Shown here: piece after piece, positions 44,382-56,868 of the stretch
Layout: each line of letters opens with the position of its first letter
Position numbering within the stretch: position 1 is the stretch's first letter
From: Platerodrilus igneus
Lineage: Eukaryota; Arthropoda; Insecta; Coleoptera; Lycidae
Length of the DNA: 64,000 nucleotides
Direction of reading: 5' to 3'
NCBI GenBank assembly: GCA_036346225.1
Contig: JARFIW010000884.1
Location: 4,636,501-4,700,500, forward strand
The notes under the pieces: generated by a model
The model's input: only the letters and a program-made list of their open reading frames with translations
Told to the model about the DNA's origin: nothing
Database searches by the model: none
Made by a program: the position numbers and the translations under genes

Positions 44382-45205
44382 TGCAACCGTCGACGCTTAC
44401 CCAGAAATTCATTCCTCTCCATATATTCTGACCACCTGCAAAACACGCCCATAGTGCCTGCGTCTCTATTTTCCTTGCAGTCATGCGTGCATAACCACTG
44501 TTTTATGTCTCACTCGTGTTTCCCTTACTTTTATCGAGCCCCACTTACTACGGTTACCGTTCCCTCGCTAAATGTGCGCCTTGAAAATCGATATCCTCGA
44601 CAAACATATTGCATCTTTTTTTCACCCATTTGTCCTTTAAAATATACTTGTCTGTGACGCGCTTGTAAACTGCTTATCCTTCTATCAGCTGATGTATTCT
44701 TTGTCTCCCTTGATTGCTGGCTAACGACTCCCCGTTCCTTAAAATTATTGATTTTTGCTTCAAAAAGCATATTTGTTCGTTAACCTGGCTTTTCTGTTGT
44801 ACAATACCTTAAAATGTTATCGCCTGGTTTTATAACTTTCAAAGAAATATTTATTTACTTGAAGCTCTCATTCTCTAAACTCCTCAACCGTTTGGTTATG
44901 TTATTTTGTAGACTTCTGCGAATTAAGCTAACGTACCTTTTAGTTTATGCTGCTAAACAAACATCCATTGCATCAATTATTGATTTTTATATACCGCGAA
45001 GCTTTAATATTACACATGTTTGCCTGAAATAGTCAACCTTGTATTAAATTACCGTATACAAATTATTGATTATTACCTTGTCTTATACTAAAGTATGCAA
45101 ACTCTTGATTTGAAGCGTAATAAATAATTTATTATTTTTCTATCTGCAGGGTCGTTATAAAAATACCTTTTTGGCCTATTTACACACGTTGACCTTTGAC
45201 CTACA
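44382..45205 (-). repeat. Gag-only element, 5' LTR (824 bp)
   Basis: Direct repeat of 41591-42441. CAGT and then a (TA)n run follow it. Confidence 0.85.
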
Positions 45206-45209
45206 CAGT

Positions 45210-45253
<44 letters not shown>

Positions 45254-45261
45254 TTATATAT

Positions 45262-47465
45262 TGCTATGTTTCCACGTATTAGAATCGAGCCTCACGAATT
45301 GGGCGCCAAGAATGCTGTGTATCCACCAAAATCCGGGAACTAGGGTTTTCGAATCGAGCCTCACGAATTGGGCGTCAAGAATGCTGTGAAACCTACAAAA
45401 AGCTATTAACTTAACTGTTCCGTTGACTTTCTTCTGTTAATCGCCTCTTTACTCTTTTCCGCCTCGGCTGCTCACCTAGTTAAAACTTTCATCCTCAATC
45501 ATAAAAAAAACAAACACATTCCTATCACAAACACCAACGTTAACTCTATTTACATCAATATTCACAATACATTAAAATTTCTAAATTAAATTTCAGCATA
45601 AATTTCAGTATCAGAAAATTTCAAGATTAACTTTATTATCATTTTAATGTGCATCCAGAATTAAAGTCCTTGTAAATGCCTACTAATTAATATAACAATA
45701 TATGCAGACCTGAGTCTGAGTACAAAGGGAGCATCTCCCACCCCTTTTACGTTAATTAACCAGGTTCGTCTAATTGAGCTCAAAGACATACCCAAATTTT
45801 CATCATAATCCAGAACATAAATACTAAATACCCCTTTCTACTTAAACAAGAGAATTTCACCTTAAAATTAAAAATTTGTTGTTAGTACAATTTCCCTACT
45901 ATCCATTTTAAGTAAATCAATTATAAAGTTATTCAACACACACCAAAACATCAAAAATCGAACAACAAAGCATAAGTTACCTGAAGGTTAATGCACTCGT
46001 GGCCCCAATGTATATCGTCCTCTGTTAATCACACCAATCCAACTGGGTTATGTTTAGGTCCTCGTATTGCTGGTCGCCTTTAAAATTTTCTACACCACCA
46101 TTCATCTAAAGTTGTTTCAGTGCTTTTCCGGAACTCATTTGTGTATATCTGAAGCTTGTTTTGTGGATCCAGACACGTTTACGAATCATTTAATTATTAA
46201 CACCCCCGAAAAATAGCAAAGAAATTCATACTTCTTTCACAAATATACGCCAAAACTGCCTACTTTTGTGTATTCATTTGTCGTTGCAAATTTGACTAAT
46301 TGGTACAGTGATACTAGACTTTATTACCTTGTATCTTCGTTTCTAAGTGCACTAAATTACATTCATTGTAGCACGTAAAGAACAAACTGTTTTAAATCAC
46401 CAAAATATACGAGAAAACTGTTTAAATTATTCTATCAAAATCGGAAAACTAAAAAGCACTGTTTAACGCATTGAATCAAATCGAAAAATCTAAGAGAGCG
46501 AAACTCATATTAACCCGGGTATATATAGTGGTTAGCCTGTCTGTCGGTTTTGTCCTCAAAACGGCCAGTTTCTAGAATTTCGTATACTATGTTCCCATCT
46601 CGACCGCCTGTGCGTCGGTTCTTATTAAATTTGCACTCGCACCAGTTAAATCTCAGAAATTTCGACACGGCTCGCAACGTCTGGGAATAACTAATTAATT
46701 TTATACAGAAATGTTATTTTACCTCTCAAGTTTGCCTCTTATTTTCAACCAATCGCAACCTAGTGACGTTGCTCAACTCACGCCTTTTACTATATGTGTC
46801 TCTGTCTTGCGCATATTATCTGTCTCTATCTACCCTGTTCCGAGTGGTACAAATCTATATTCTTTAGTATCGGTTATTTTCAATCCACCTGGACTTGTGA
46901 AATAACCCACCTTATTAGCATTTCCGTAAATATTAAGCAACGGTTTCTCCAACATTCTCTGTAACCATTTGTTATCTGCAAATTTTACGCAGAACATAAA
47001 ACATTTAAAAATACGCAGGTGTTCAAACATAATACTTCCACGATCTGAATATTATTGGGTTTTACTAGCTTTTATACATATTATATGTTACTAATGGTTC
47101 AATTAACTTCAATTAAAAATAATACCCTTTAATTTTTAGTGACTCCTAATCAACTATTAATTATTATCTGTACATTTTGTTTAATACCGGTTACTTAAAA
47201 TTGAGTTAATTAATATAAATTTTGCACGTAATTTCCATTTGTTTCTTTACTCGGAATAATTAAATTACACGTAGAGCATTTTAATACTGCTTCCTTTTTT
47301 ATAGCAAGCGTCTTGTAAATAATTTAACTCCCTTATTTTTAATGAAACGAATGAATTTTTATGCTTCACGGTTTTAATAACGCGTACCTTTTCCCAAAGC
47401 TTCTACACGGTGATTAAAATTATTTGATGTGATTATTTAATTTTCTACCCTGGTTTAAATATGAG

Positions 47466-47467
<2 letters not shown>
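45262..47467 (-). mobile_element. (TA)n-bounded LTR-like repeat, copy C (2206 bp)
   Basis: Bracketed by (TA)n at 45211-45261 and 47468-47506. On the minus strand: CACTATATATACCC TATA box (46519-46532), donor-like TTCAG|GTAACT (45976-45985), a GAGCTCAATTAGA block (about 45768-45782), then two tandem tRNA-Lys-like boxes (45353-45375 and 45284-45308), the latter with plus-strand TCGAGCCTCACGAATTGGGC followed by GCCA, and a terminal CATAGCA. Each box is adjoined by GAATGCTGTG, the complement of the family's CACAGCA end. No ORF of note. Confidence 0.75.
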
Positions 47468-47506
<39 letters not shown>

Positions 47507-47510
<4 letters not shown>

Positions 47511-50500
47511 TATAAAGCTATAAAGCTATAAAGTAATTTACTCTATTTGAGTGGCGTAACGTTGAGGAACGCACTCGTATTGTCAAAATGGAGCAAGTTA
47601 TTTCAAGGGAATTTAATATTTGTTTAAACTATATCTCAATGTTTGAAGACAAAGTATCGAATCGATGTGGTGTATAAGGAGGAGTCGGGATAGGAATACT
47701 TGTTTGTTAACGTGATAGCAGACTGCGCGGACATAAAAATTGTAATACAAGCACAAGAACGTTAGGTTGCACGAAATCACGCTTAGTAGCTTACTAAATT
47801 AAAAGGGTTTCAGAGTTGAAATTATACCCGAACTTACGTTGTAAGGATTTGTTAGGAAATAAATAGTAAGCACACCTAATTTACTGAACGCATGTTATTT
47901 CTAGTTGTGGGTACAAACACAAAGCAAAATTTCACATCTGTTCGGAAAGATAGATTGGTGTGAGCGTCCATCTTTTGTAAGTAATAAATTTTGTCCTTAT
48001 GGTACTAATATTAAATCTTTTAGATATTGGCACTTCTGTCTATATTTCGACAGGGCAAGAATTTATTTGTATTGTATAAGAACCCTTTTTAGCGAAGGTA
48101 AGGGGGTATTATTATTAACAGGTGATTAATTGTATTATATCAAGATTCTTAGGTTGTCCTAATTATTAGCTGTTAGCGCATTAGTAAGTTGTCTGAATGT
48201 CTTTCTGGGTTTGGTGCTGGAATTGGTAGTGGGGTTGATGTAGGGGCTTAATCCCCAGTTGGTGCTGCTAACGTTGGATATTAGATCGGCTGTTCCGGGA
48301 TCCATTTCATCGGTACAAGTTCAGGTCCGAGAGGTGATCGTGAGTAGTCCTAGAAGATAGTTCAGTTGTGGTGCAGAGTAGTAATGTTATTTCTAATTAA
48401 AATAAAATATTGGTCTGCCTTAAATTTTTCATAGCCGAGAATAATTATCGAGGGGTGAAGGGATTTGTATTTTACAATTAACTATCGATATAAGTGTAAA
48501 GCGTATAAAAGAAAAATTGCCATTTTTAGTCTAATTGTGAACACAATTTGCGCACATTGTGGGATATAAATATTTGGTAACCTATATTCATAACACCCAA
48601 TTTTAAATTTTCAGTACGGGTCTAGGGGCTTTTGTCTTGAATTACCCAGTGTCATGATTACATTGCCATTGGTTCACATTATCCTATATGGCTTTAAATC
48701 TGTCTGGTTACTTTATTTATAAATATTAAAGAGGTTGTGCAAGTGTGTATAAAACGAAGCTTTTATTAATTAGAACTCAGGGGCTGTTAAGATAATTGCT
48801 GCGGGGAATTCTAACCTAGATCACATAATCTTCCTAATCGGGTTGGGTGTGCTTAACTTTTTTTGCTTGAGTTGTTTCCTAGGTCGGGACCTAGCCCTGG
48901 CGCTCACAACTATTTACCTCTTATGTAGCACTTCAATGACCCTTACGTGCCCTTTGACTAGCCGCTAAACAGGAGGCAACAAATTTATATTTTCGAGTTT
49001 TATTCACTTCCATCGGTTTGAGCACAGAGGTGCTACAATTCATTCCTAGTACGCCTTTAGCGGGGCCTTATACTTTACTCCTCGCACTTAGGGTGTAACA
49101 ATATAGTTGATAAGAATTACCTGAACGTTGCTAGTTTAATTGTAATTAGGTAAAACGTGTTACGGTATTCCATGCAGAAAGGAAAGAAAATAGTAAAGTA
49201 AGTAAAAAAATCGTCTACACTGAATACCGCAACAAAACAAGCGCAGAATGGTAGAATAGAAATCCACAAGAATTAGTTTTCGGGCTAGCTCAAAAACATC
49301 GTAGAGTGGAGTGGGTGATACAGAAAAAAAAATTGGAAACCTCAGTAGGATTAGGTTACCGATTCTTTAGGGTAGGGATGGTGGGGGTAGAAATGAAGCA
49401 AAGAAAATATCCCTCCTCTCCCACAAGGAGGAAATTTCATCCCCACAAGGAGGAGCAAAGAGAAAATCCGTTCTCACAAGGAGGAAATCCCTTTAAAATA
49501 AGACTTTATAGGGCGAATTTACATGTAAAAACCTAGGTTAAATATGAATCAGGAGGGTGGAGTGAGTGAGAGAAGAATGAGGAGTGCGCCAGAATGCCCC
49601 TATTCCCCTACTCATATACTTACGTAGTCTTTCCAACCCTAAATAGATACACAAGAAATAATACAGTAATATATGAACGAAATAATACAGTAATATCTAC
49701 CGTTTTTTTTTATCTGCTTTGGAAAGTAATCTCGTAAAACTTAAGAAGGTAACATTAAATTTTAAATAACGTAATCAAGTATTAATTAGCAAGTTCTTGA
49801 CGTTAACATTAATGTACACAGAAAAGAAAACAGTAAAGGTGCTCTAACGCAAGCTTTGGGTTAACTAGTTGTGACTTTAAGAATAATTGCATAGTCGTTC
49901 GTGCATTGTGAACGTGAATTTAATAACGTATAGTCTGCAATTTATTGCGGAATCAACCAAAAAGGTGTCTATCTTTCAAAACAGCAACACAAGTAAAGCA
50001 AACAGTAAAACTGTACCTTAAGCTATCGGCCTCTCTGGTACCATCTTAGGATGAGGAAATGCAGCTTGCATTTATAGATAGACTGCATACTGGATGACCC
50101 AATTTAACTATGGTAGAACACTACGTACAACAACGCATTTTAAAATCGCGACTTACAACGCTCAAGGGACGTTGCATAGAATTAGAATCGAATACATAAG
50201 AGAAGAGTTAATTAAATAGGAAGACCTTTCTAAAGTTCAAATTGTATTTATACAACTTGAAAATCACGGGGGAAATAACGAAAGATCATTCCCACCCATA
50301 TTGGTGCGAAATATTTTGCAAGCGCAAGTAAAAATTATATTCTAGACGACCGCTGCAAGATATTCCTAGAAGACTAGATCATTAACGCAAAAAAATCGCC
50401 AATAATTGTTCCCATTGAATTTTGTGTTCACATGGCAAAGCAAAATATATTTTAAAACAAACAAGCAAGTATGCAACCTTGCATACTGCTAGAAGAAACG

Positions 50501-51929
50501 CAACGTATAACCGGTTGCCTGACTTTTAGAAATGAATAGAGATTTGTATTATTATCGATCCGCGCTACAGGGATACCAAGAATGAGTTAATTAGAGAACC
50601 GATTTTATTACCCATGAAACTCGACCGAACACGTGCAAATATAACAAAGTAGCTTTTTTCAGTACTGACCATTAAAAGCGTTTACATTTGTACAAAGCAG
50701 TTGTTTCGAACATGGTTCGTAGAATAAACTACTAGAAATAATAGCAGGCGCAGGAGTATTTCACAAAATAAACTTTTAAAGTGATTTGAGAAGAAACAAA
50801 TGCTTGCTTGTTTCGACGAATTTTTAAGGCGAGTTTCTAGTATTTAGAAGTGGTTTAACGATAACAAATATTGCAGAGAATTTTAGAAACTGTTTTAACA
50901 TATATTTCACGTATTTCTATTGTACAAAACACCTGGATAATTTTATAGGACGTTTCTATACGTAAATATTGAACTTTTGCAGCTTGTATAATTTGAGAAT
51001 AACTTAAAAATGGTTTAGATTAGCATTTTTAGGAGGCGCTTAATTAAGGTAGTTGCAAAATCAATTGCTTTAAGAAATTTAACGTAACAAGAGGCTGAGC
51101 TATCTTTGAAAGATGGATATATGCTCAAACTTATTTCTATTCTATATGGAATTTCTGTGATTATTCTTCAGAAAACAATTTTATAAATACATTGGTTGAG
51201 AGTTCACTATATTTTGAGCTTTAGTTTGCGTTGTTTCTTTTATGATAAATAATATAAATCCAATCGGGTAGTTACAAATTCTTATGATGAAAAACGTGCT
51301 TTATATTTTTAGGTGGTAGGTAGGTAGGTAATTGAGGGTGATGTTTTTTTAAAAGAAATTTCAATGCTTTTGGCCCGGTTTGTAACCAATATTCTTTGGA
51401 TTTTGATGCAGATTTTGAACCGTATATTTTACTCTCACAATATTAAATTCTTTGAACTAATGCTTTTTCCCGTACTACAGAAATTTCACATTGTCGCTAC
51501 CGCACATTTGGTTTGTCGCTGTTATGCAGATGCAGTTATCATCAGCTAATGACTTTACTGTTACGTAAGGCTTTCAAAACGTGAACAAACATCATTGATT
51601 GCCTACAGGTACGATTGCTTCATTTACTTACAATACGTGGATTTGTTGGTAGTAGGGAAATATTTAGGGATAATTAGCAACACATTGATGTCTTTAATAC
51701 TAAAATTATTAGAATAAGTATTAGTGTAGAATGGATTTTGTTGATTGCTAACTTATAGTGCAAACTTAGATATATTTTATTTTCTTTAATACGGAGGACA
51801 CCATAGCAACTACTCATAACCGAAGATCCACGGGAATTTCTGTACTATGATGTGCCTGATTATATTGAAGACGTTGAAATAACATCATCACCAGATTTTG
51901 TTTTCTTTTAAGAAGTCTTTGACAGTTTA
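47507..51929. other. Unassigned region, 4.4 kb
   Basis: It opens with a short AAAGCTAT repeat (47507-47530). Blocks at 48180-48380 and 48830-49100 are richer in G+C but show no recognisable product. Three copies of CACAAGGAGGA lie in 49420-49490, and GAAATAATACAGTAATAT is duplicated at 49655-49695. No gene is supported. Confidence 0.45.
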
Positions 51930-51934
51930 CAAAT

Positions 51935-52340
51935 TGTTTGGTCTTTTTGTCGCACGTTATTGTGTTTAATTTTAAGTCGTTATAAACTCGCAGTTGTAAA
52001 TCAAATAGCAAAGCTATCATCCCTTGTCCTGTTATATCCTGTCATAAAACCTTCTTTGTGCCTGTGGAAATTAAGTTGAAAAAGGGGTAGTGATAGACAC
52101 TTGCTTATAGATTTCAAAGAGAAACGGTTGTTAGTTCGGTAAAGTGAGTTAAGTCATTAGTGTCTCCAAATGTAATTTTATCGATAAACCCTAAAAAACA
52201 CAGTGATAGTGCGTACGTAACACGTCCAATAAATAGCCATGCAGTCCACTTCGTTGAAAAGTAGAAACAACACTTATAAAACAATAGAATACGCCTGGCG
52301 CAAGTCGATATATAAAATTATAAGACCCCTAGCGTTAACA
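51935..52340 (+). repeat. Solo LTR of the BEL/Pao element 2 family
   Basis: 406 bp with TGTTTGG...TTAACA ends and a perfect 5-bp duplication CAAAT (51930-51934 and 52341-52345). It matches the reverse complement of 61232-61637 throughout, with scattered substitutions. It marks a complete insertion reduced to one LTR by recombination. Confidence 0.92.
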
Positions 52341-52345
52341 CAAAT

Positions 52346-54637
52346 TTTATTTTTTCACCTAATGAAGAGCACTATTTTAATCGTGACAATAAACATTTAG
52401 CATAATCTGCGTATACATGAAAATTTCAAAAAATAGACTTTTTAACTTCTGATTATCGCAAATTCTTTTAAGATAGGCTATGTATTAATAATCACTAAAA
52501 ATTCAAATTTATCATTATTATTATTATTACTAACTTTTTGAACTGTGTGATAACTATTTAACAAAAATTAGTTTTTTAAATATCTGTGCTATTTTTGACT
52601 ATCTATATTGTGTTTTTAATTACCACATATTTTCTTATTTCTATTAATTATACATATAGAGCGTTTAACGAGCAAAATACTCATTCTGCTTCGATTAAGA
52701 CGAACTCTTAAAAAGAATTCAAAAATTAAGCGTTTTTTTTTGCTATTTTACTATGAAAATTAGTGGCTAGTTATTACTAATTCACTGGTTTAGACGTTTT
52801 CTTTTCTCCAATAATAATTGAGATTCACCATGCAGATTAGAGTAAGCAAGATATTGAGCCTTTATACCTATTTAACATTCCAGTTTGCAACAACGACATA
52901 TTCTGTCAAATGTCACACAGCTGTTTTAAAAATCGTTATACAATTTTTGGTGATATTTAAAACCCCGTTTATAAAACAACGTCAATCTCTTATTTAACAA
53001 AAGACGCACACGCAATATTTTAAACCCATATCTCGTAACAATAAACGACAGGCAGATGAAATGGAACTGGTTTCACACCAATGGATGGGCGGATAAATAT
53101 AGGAATGCACTTTCTTAAGAAGTCTTAGCCTCTATTGTATATCGTGGGAACCAATTCTAGGTCTTCCGTCTTTAAAACGCAATCTTAACGGACGTCCTTC
53201 AGGAAGAATATTAAAGACACCGGTATGTTCCGTAAATTATACCTAACCTATAAGAATCGTTGCATGACGCTATAATAAGCAACGGTAATTATTTTGGACT
53301 TGATGTATTGTTGCAGGAAATTGTGTCAGAGTTTCTGTTAGATTTGTGTAAGAATAATTAACTTCGTAATACAAAACAACAAAATTTAAGAGCTCTGTTG
53401 CTATGGAATTATATGATAATAATTGCATAAGTTTACTTTTATGTATTTCGATAATAGTAGTTACTTTTGTGAACACGTTTTGTTCTTAACATAATTAAAG
53501 CTTGAGATTATCTAAATCAAATATTTCGCACCTTGTAGTATATACCACAAGAGGGATACAATCGTACCCTAATGTACATCTTCTATAAACGCCATGGGCC
53601 AAACAAACCACGCGAAAAGGAAATTTCACAGTTAAGATAAGTATAATTTATAAAAGATCAAAAGTGATTTCCTACAGTTTTAGAAAGTTTTTCTAACTAA
53701 AATCACTATGATCTTATAAACAACGTGAGTTTCCAGTAGGAACCTGAAACGCAAGATCCAAATCCATAGTCACAATTTCTAAATAAAAATGCGTACGGTT
53801 TCTACTGACGATATGGATTCTATAAAATGTTATCTGTAAATAAGTTTGTGACCAGTAGGTGTTTTTGAGCGAGTCTGACGCACCACCTTCCACCTTCTAA
53901 TGCTATTGCACGATGATCTCCGTGCATATAATTACTATTCAGTGACTCCAGCAATCGAAACTATTAACGTCGTTGGAACGTCGGCCATTTGGCAGTACTG
54001 AAACATTTTTATATTATTAATATAATTAAGCAAGTTAAAAAACATTGAATTTGATAATTATCAGTAAATCACCATGTATATGGCAAGTGTTGGGGTTTTA
54101 ATTGTTGTTAAAACTTCATACAGTTGGAGGTCAGCGATTGACAGTATAGATGGCCTTATCGTATATTGTTGTTGTGCTACACATATGGCAAAGCGATAAA
54201 GCTTTTTCGCTTCACCAACGACACTCTCTCGTATCGTTTCACCGACTCAACACCTAATAACTATAACCGCGAGTGCATAAGTGCTGCTGCCCGACCAAGT
54301 TGCTTCGACCGGTAAACAACACCTATCTTCGCGGGAGTAACTTGGTGAACAACATTGCAAGGTAAGCAAAGCATTAATTACGGTTTGACCTATGTTACTG
54401 TTTTTTCGCGCCTAACCTCCAATTGCATACAATTACAGTCCATTTGCTAAGCTTTACGCTTTGGGAAACGTTCTGGAGCTGTCCGATTTTTTATACACTC
54501 CAACGTGTACCACACAATTGTTAAAAACAAATTTTGTCTGCATATCTAAATGTTTAAATTAACATTCGTTAGTTCTCTAGATTTATAAAAGCATTAAAAA
54601 GTCAACTTCGATTTATTTATTGAAATAGAAAACGTTG
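52346..54637. other. Unassigned AT-rich region
   Basis: Apart from the exon-like signal near 54.3 kb nothing is supported. A less AT-rich stretch at 53060-53270 has short open frames on both strands (for example VFNILPEGRPLRLRFKDGR on minus) but neither is long enough to call. Confidence 0.4.
54180..54361 (+). other. Candidate non-coding first exon
   Basis: A stretch of noticeably higher G+C, rich in CG dinucleotides (TCGCTTCACC, CTCGTATCG, TTCGCGGGAG), ends TTGCAAG|GTAAGC, a near-ideal 5' splice site. No long frame is open. It resembles a 5'UTR exon of a host gene transcribed on the plus strand, but no downstream exon was found in this window. Confidence 0.25.
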
Positions 54638-54639
54638 TT

Positions 54640-54700
54640 TAACTAAAACACACACACACACACACACACGCACGCAGATATATATATATATATATATATA
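54640..54700. repeat. (CA)n followed by (TA)n microsatellite
   Basis: ACACACACACACACACACAC, then CGCACGCAG, then (AT)n to 54700, adjoining LTR-like copy E. Confidence 0.95.
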
Positions 54701-54701
54701 T

Positions 54702-56824
54702 TGACGTGGAAATTATAGGTTAAGAGGGGTAGATAGGTCTAGATAAAAAATTTTTAATGACTGTGTATATAGGAAATAGGAACAATTTATTTACGCGCCA
54801 AATTAATTGGTTGTGACATTGAAAACGGACGGATACTAACATATTTTTGAATTTCTAAATTGGAATGTTAAAATTTGCATAACGTGTAGAAGCTTTAGAG
54901 TACATGAAACCCAAGGATATGCATAATTAATTTTAATATTTTAAATCAAGCGGATAAGAAACGGAGTTTTTGGGTATAAAAAATCAATAATTTAAACGCA
55001 TATTTCCATTTAACTGAACTAAACGTTTGTTTATACAAATCCAAAGAAATGCTAAAACTCGGAATTATAATTTCAAACGGACAGTTTGCTTTATAGAAAC
55101 ACCTGATAGTTAAAATGTCAAGTTCGAAGAACTTAAACGAACGTTGGCTCAAAATTCTGTAGAATTGTATTTAACGGTTGATGGGAGAGCTACTAAAATA
55201 ACAGATGCTTTAGAAACAAAGTAAGATGGAATATCCTTCATGTAAAATAGACAGAGCACACGTATAATAAAACGTTGATTAAGATAATCGTCTAAAGTAC
55301 GCGGTAGATTTGGAGGTCAACCACAATATCGATTTTCTGTTACTTGAGTGGGATTCTAAAAGAGACAGTAAATATGGGTTAAACGCGGACAGGTAGCTAG
55401 GGGTTGGACGTTAAAAACGGGGGAGAGCAATATAATTGGTCGAATGCTAGAAATTTTGAGAGGCTCGCGACAGTTACATGTTGTTGAACAGAGTTTCAAT
55501 GTAAGAGCACGGTAGACTGGGAATTTTTCGGATGTAGAAGTTCGTTACGTACAAAATTTGTAGAATCTGTTTTGAAAAATAAGCTTTTTGACGAAAATAG
55601 GATCCGTGAGGGGTGTACAAAATCATATAAATACACTCTTACTTTGTACTGATTCTCGTATGTCGCTTATTCGTTGACTTATAATACAACATCCTAATTT
55701 AAAAACGTGTAAAACGCTGTTAGTAACGTACATCGATAATTTATTAAAAGTGTGATTTGCACAAGTGGGTGCTGGCTTATAAACGGTGCTGTTACTATAC
55801 GCCATGAACTAATGAAAGGATGGTACTAGGGTAAGCGAGTTGAGAAATTTGAAACAAGAATGCGTGAAGTGTAGTGATTACGGAAGATTAAGGTTGGTCG
55901 AGACAAGTATCGGGGTAGAAACACTGAAGGCGGTTGCAGAGATTTGGATAGCGAGTGAAAGTGAGTTGAATCGATGTATAATTACGAAGTGTATGGACAC
56001 AATGACGAAGGTTTTGGAACACATCTTCAGAGATGATGGTGGAAAGAAGCTTACTCCAGGTAAAGAAATTAACTTTTTCTTGCTTTCCTTGAACATTTGT
56101 GCTTGTATTTTGTGCTCGACTGATTTGATTTATTGGGGGGTGTATTTTATTACCTTAAAAACTCATTTGAAGGGATATGTAAAGGACAATTGATATTTAT
56201 TATTTAAACATGTTAACAAATGACATAAAAATTTTGTTGTAAGAAGTAAACGGGTTTTTAAGTTTGTTTTAAACAAAGATGCGATGTTTAAAAGCATTTA
56301 GAGTAACTGGGTTATACTGAGCTCACCATAGACCTGAATAATAATCAATTTAGGGTTGCACGACGGACCCATCTACTCGTCTAAAATAAAACTGTTGAAA
56401 TAAATAGAAATAATGAAATTTTAAGAAGTTTAAGAATTGAGATTGTAACTTTATGAAACTGTATATACAATGTGTATATATTTTCTTGCTAATGGAAACC
56501 TTTTAATATGTGTAAATAAAAAGGTTGTACGTCTTATTGCATTATTTGAGTGGTAATTTCATTTGACTGTATTTGTGAGAAAGAATAAACGTAGGATGGT
56601 AGGTATCCAAGAAGAAGCCGATTTTACAGGTAGCCGGGGTGTGCAGAAATAAGGAGGCGTTCCACGGTATTGTAAGAATTTTTTTTTATATATTTTTTCA
56701 GCAAATTTTTATGACGGCCCAACGACACTGGGACTCGAAGGCAATCTCGATTGGTTTCTAGGGAAATCCACTGCACTTTTATGCAGCCCAACGTAGGGGC
56801 TCGATGTTCTAAAGGCATTCACAG

Positions 56825-56826
<2 letters not shown>
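54702..56826 (+). mobile_element. (TA)n-bounded LTR-like repeat, copy E (2125 bp)
   Basis: The only copy in plus orientation. It begins TGACGTGGAAATTATAGG and ends ATTCACAGCA, with (TA)n on both sides. Landmarks: TATA box CATATAAATAC (55624-55634), donor CCAG|GTAAAG (56056-56065), GAGCTCACCATAG (56318-56330), and two tRNA-Lys-complementary boxes: ACGGCCCAACG...TGGGACTCGA (56713-56738) and GCAGCCCAACGTAGGGGCTC (56783-56802). A 117-codon frame at 55840-56193 spans the donor site and has no recognised product. Confidence 0.75.

Positions 56827-56866
<40 letters not shown>
56827..56866. repeat. (TA)n between two inverted LTR-like copies
   Basis: About 40 bases of pure AT alternation at the centre of the head-to-head pair E/D; the flanks read CACAGCA on the left and TGCTGTGG on the right, so the junction is palindromic. 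Confidence 0.95.

Positions 56867-56868
<2 letters not shown>

Larger units (their letters stand above)
41591..45205 (-). mobile_element. Gag-only LTR retrotransposon (TR-GAG-like), 3.6 kb
   Basis: Two direct repeats (41591-42441 and 44382-45205) with TGCAACC...CCTACA ends enclose 1.94 kb containing, on the minus strand, a primer-binding site, a broken gag reading frame and nothing else: no protease, RT, RNase H or integrase. A 4-bp CAGT occurs on both outer sides (41587-41590, 45206-45209), as in Ty3/gypsy insertions, and the left flank is the LTR-like repeat copy B. Gag-only LTR elements are described mainly from plants as TR-GAG; mobilisation would need enzymes from another element. Confidence 0.85.

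Noticed and set aside
53060..53270. Possible exon on either strand
   Set aside because: Both strands give 30-40-codon frames; no splice sites or family similarity distinguish one.
55840..56193. 117-codon ORF as a gene
   Set aside because: It lies within LTR-like copy E, spans the donor-like site, and no corresponding frame was found in the other copies.
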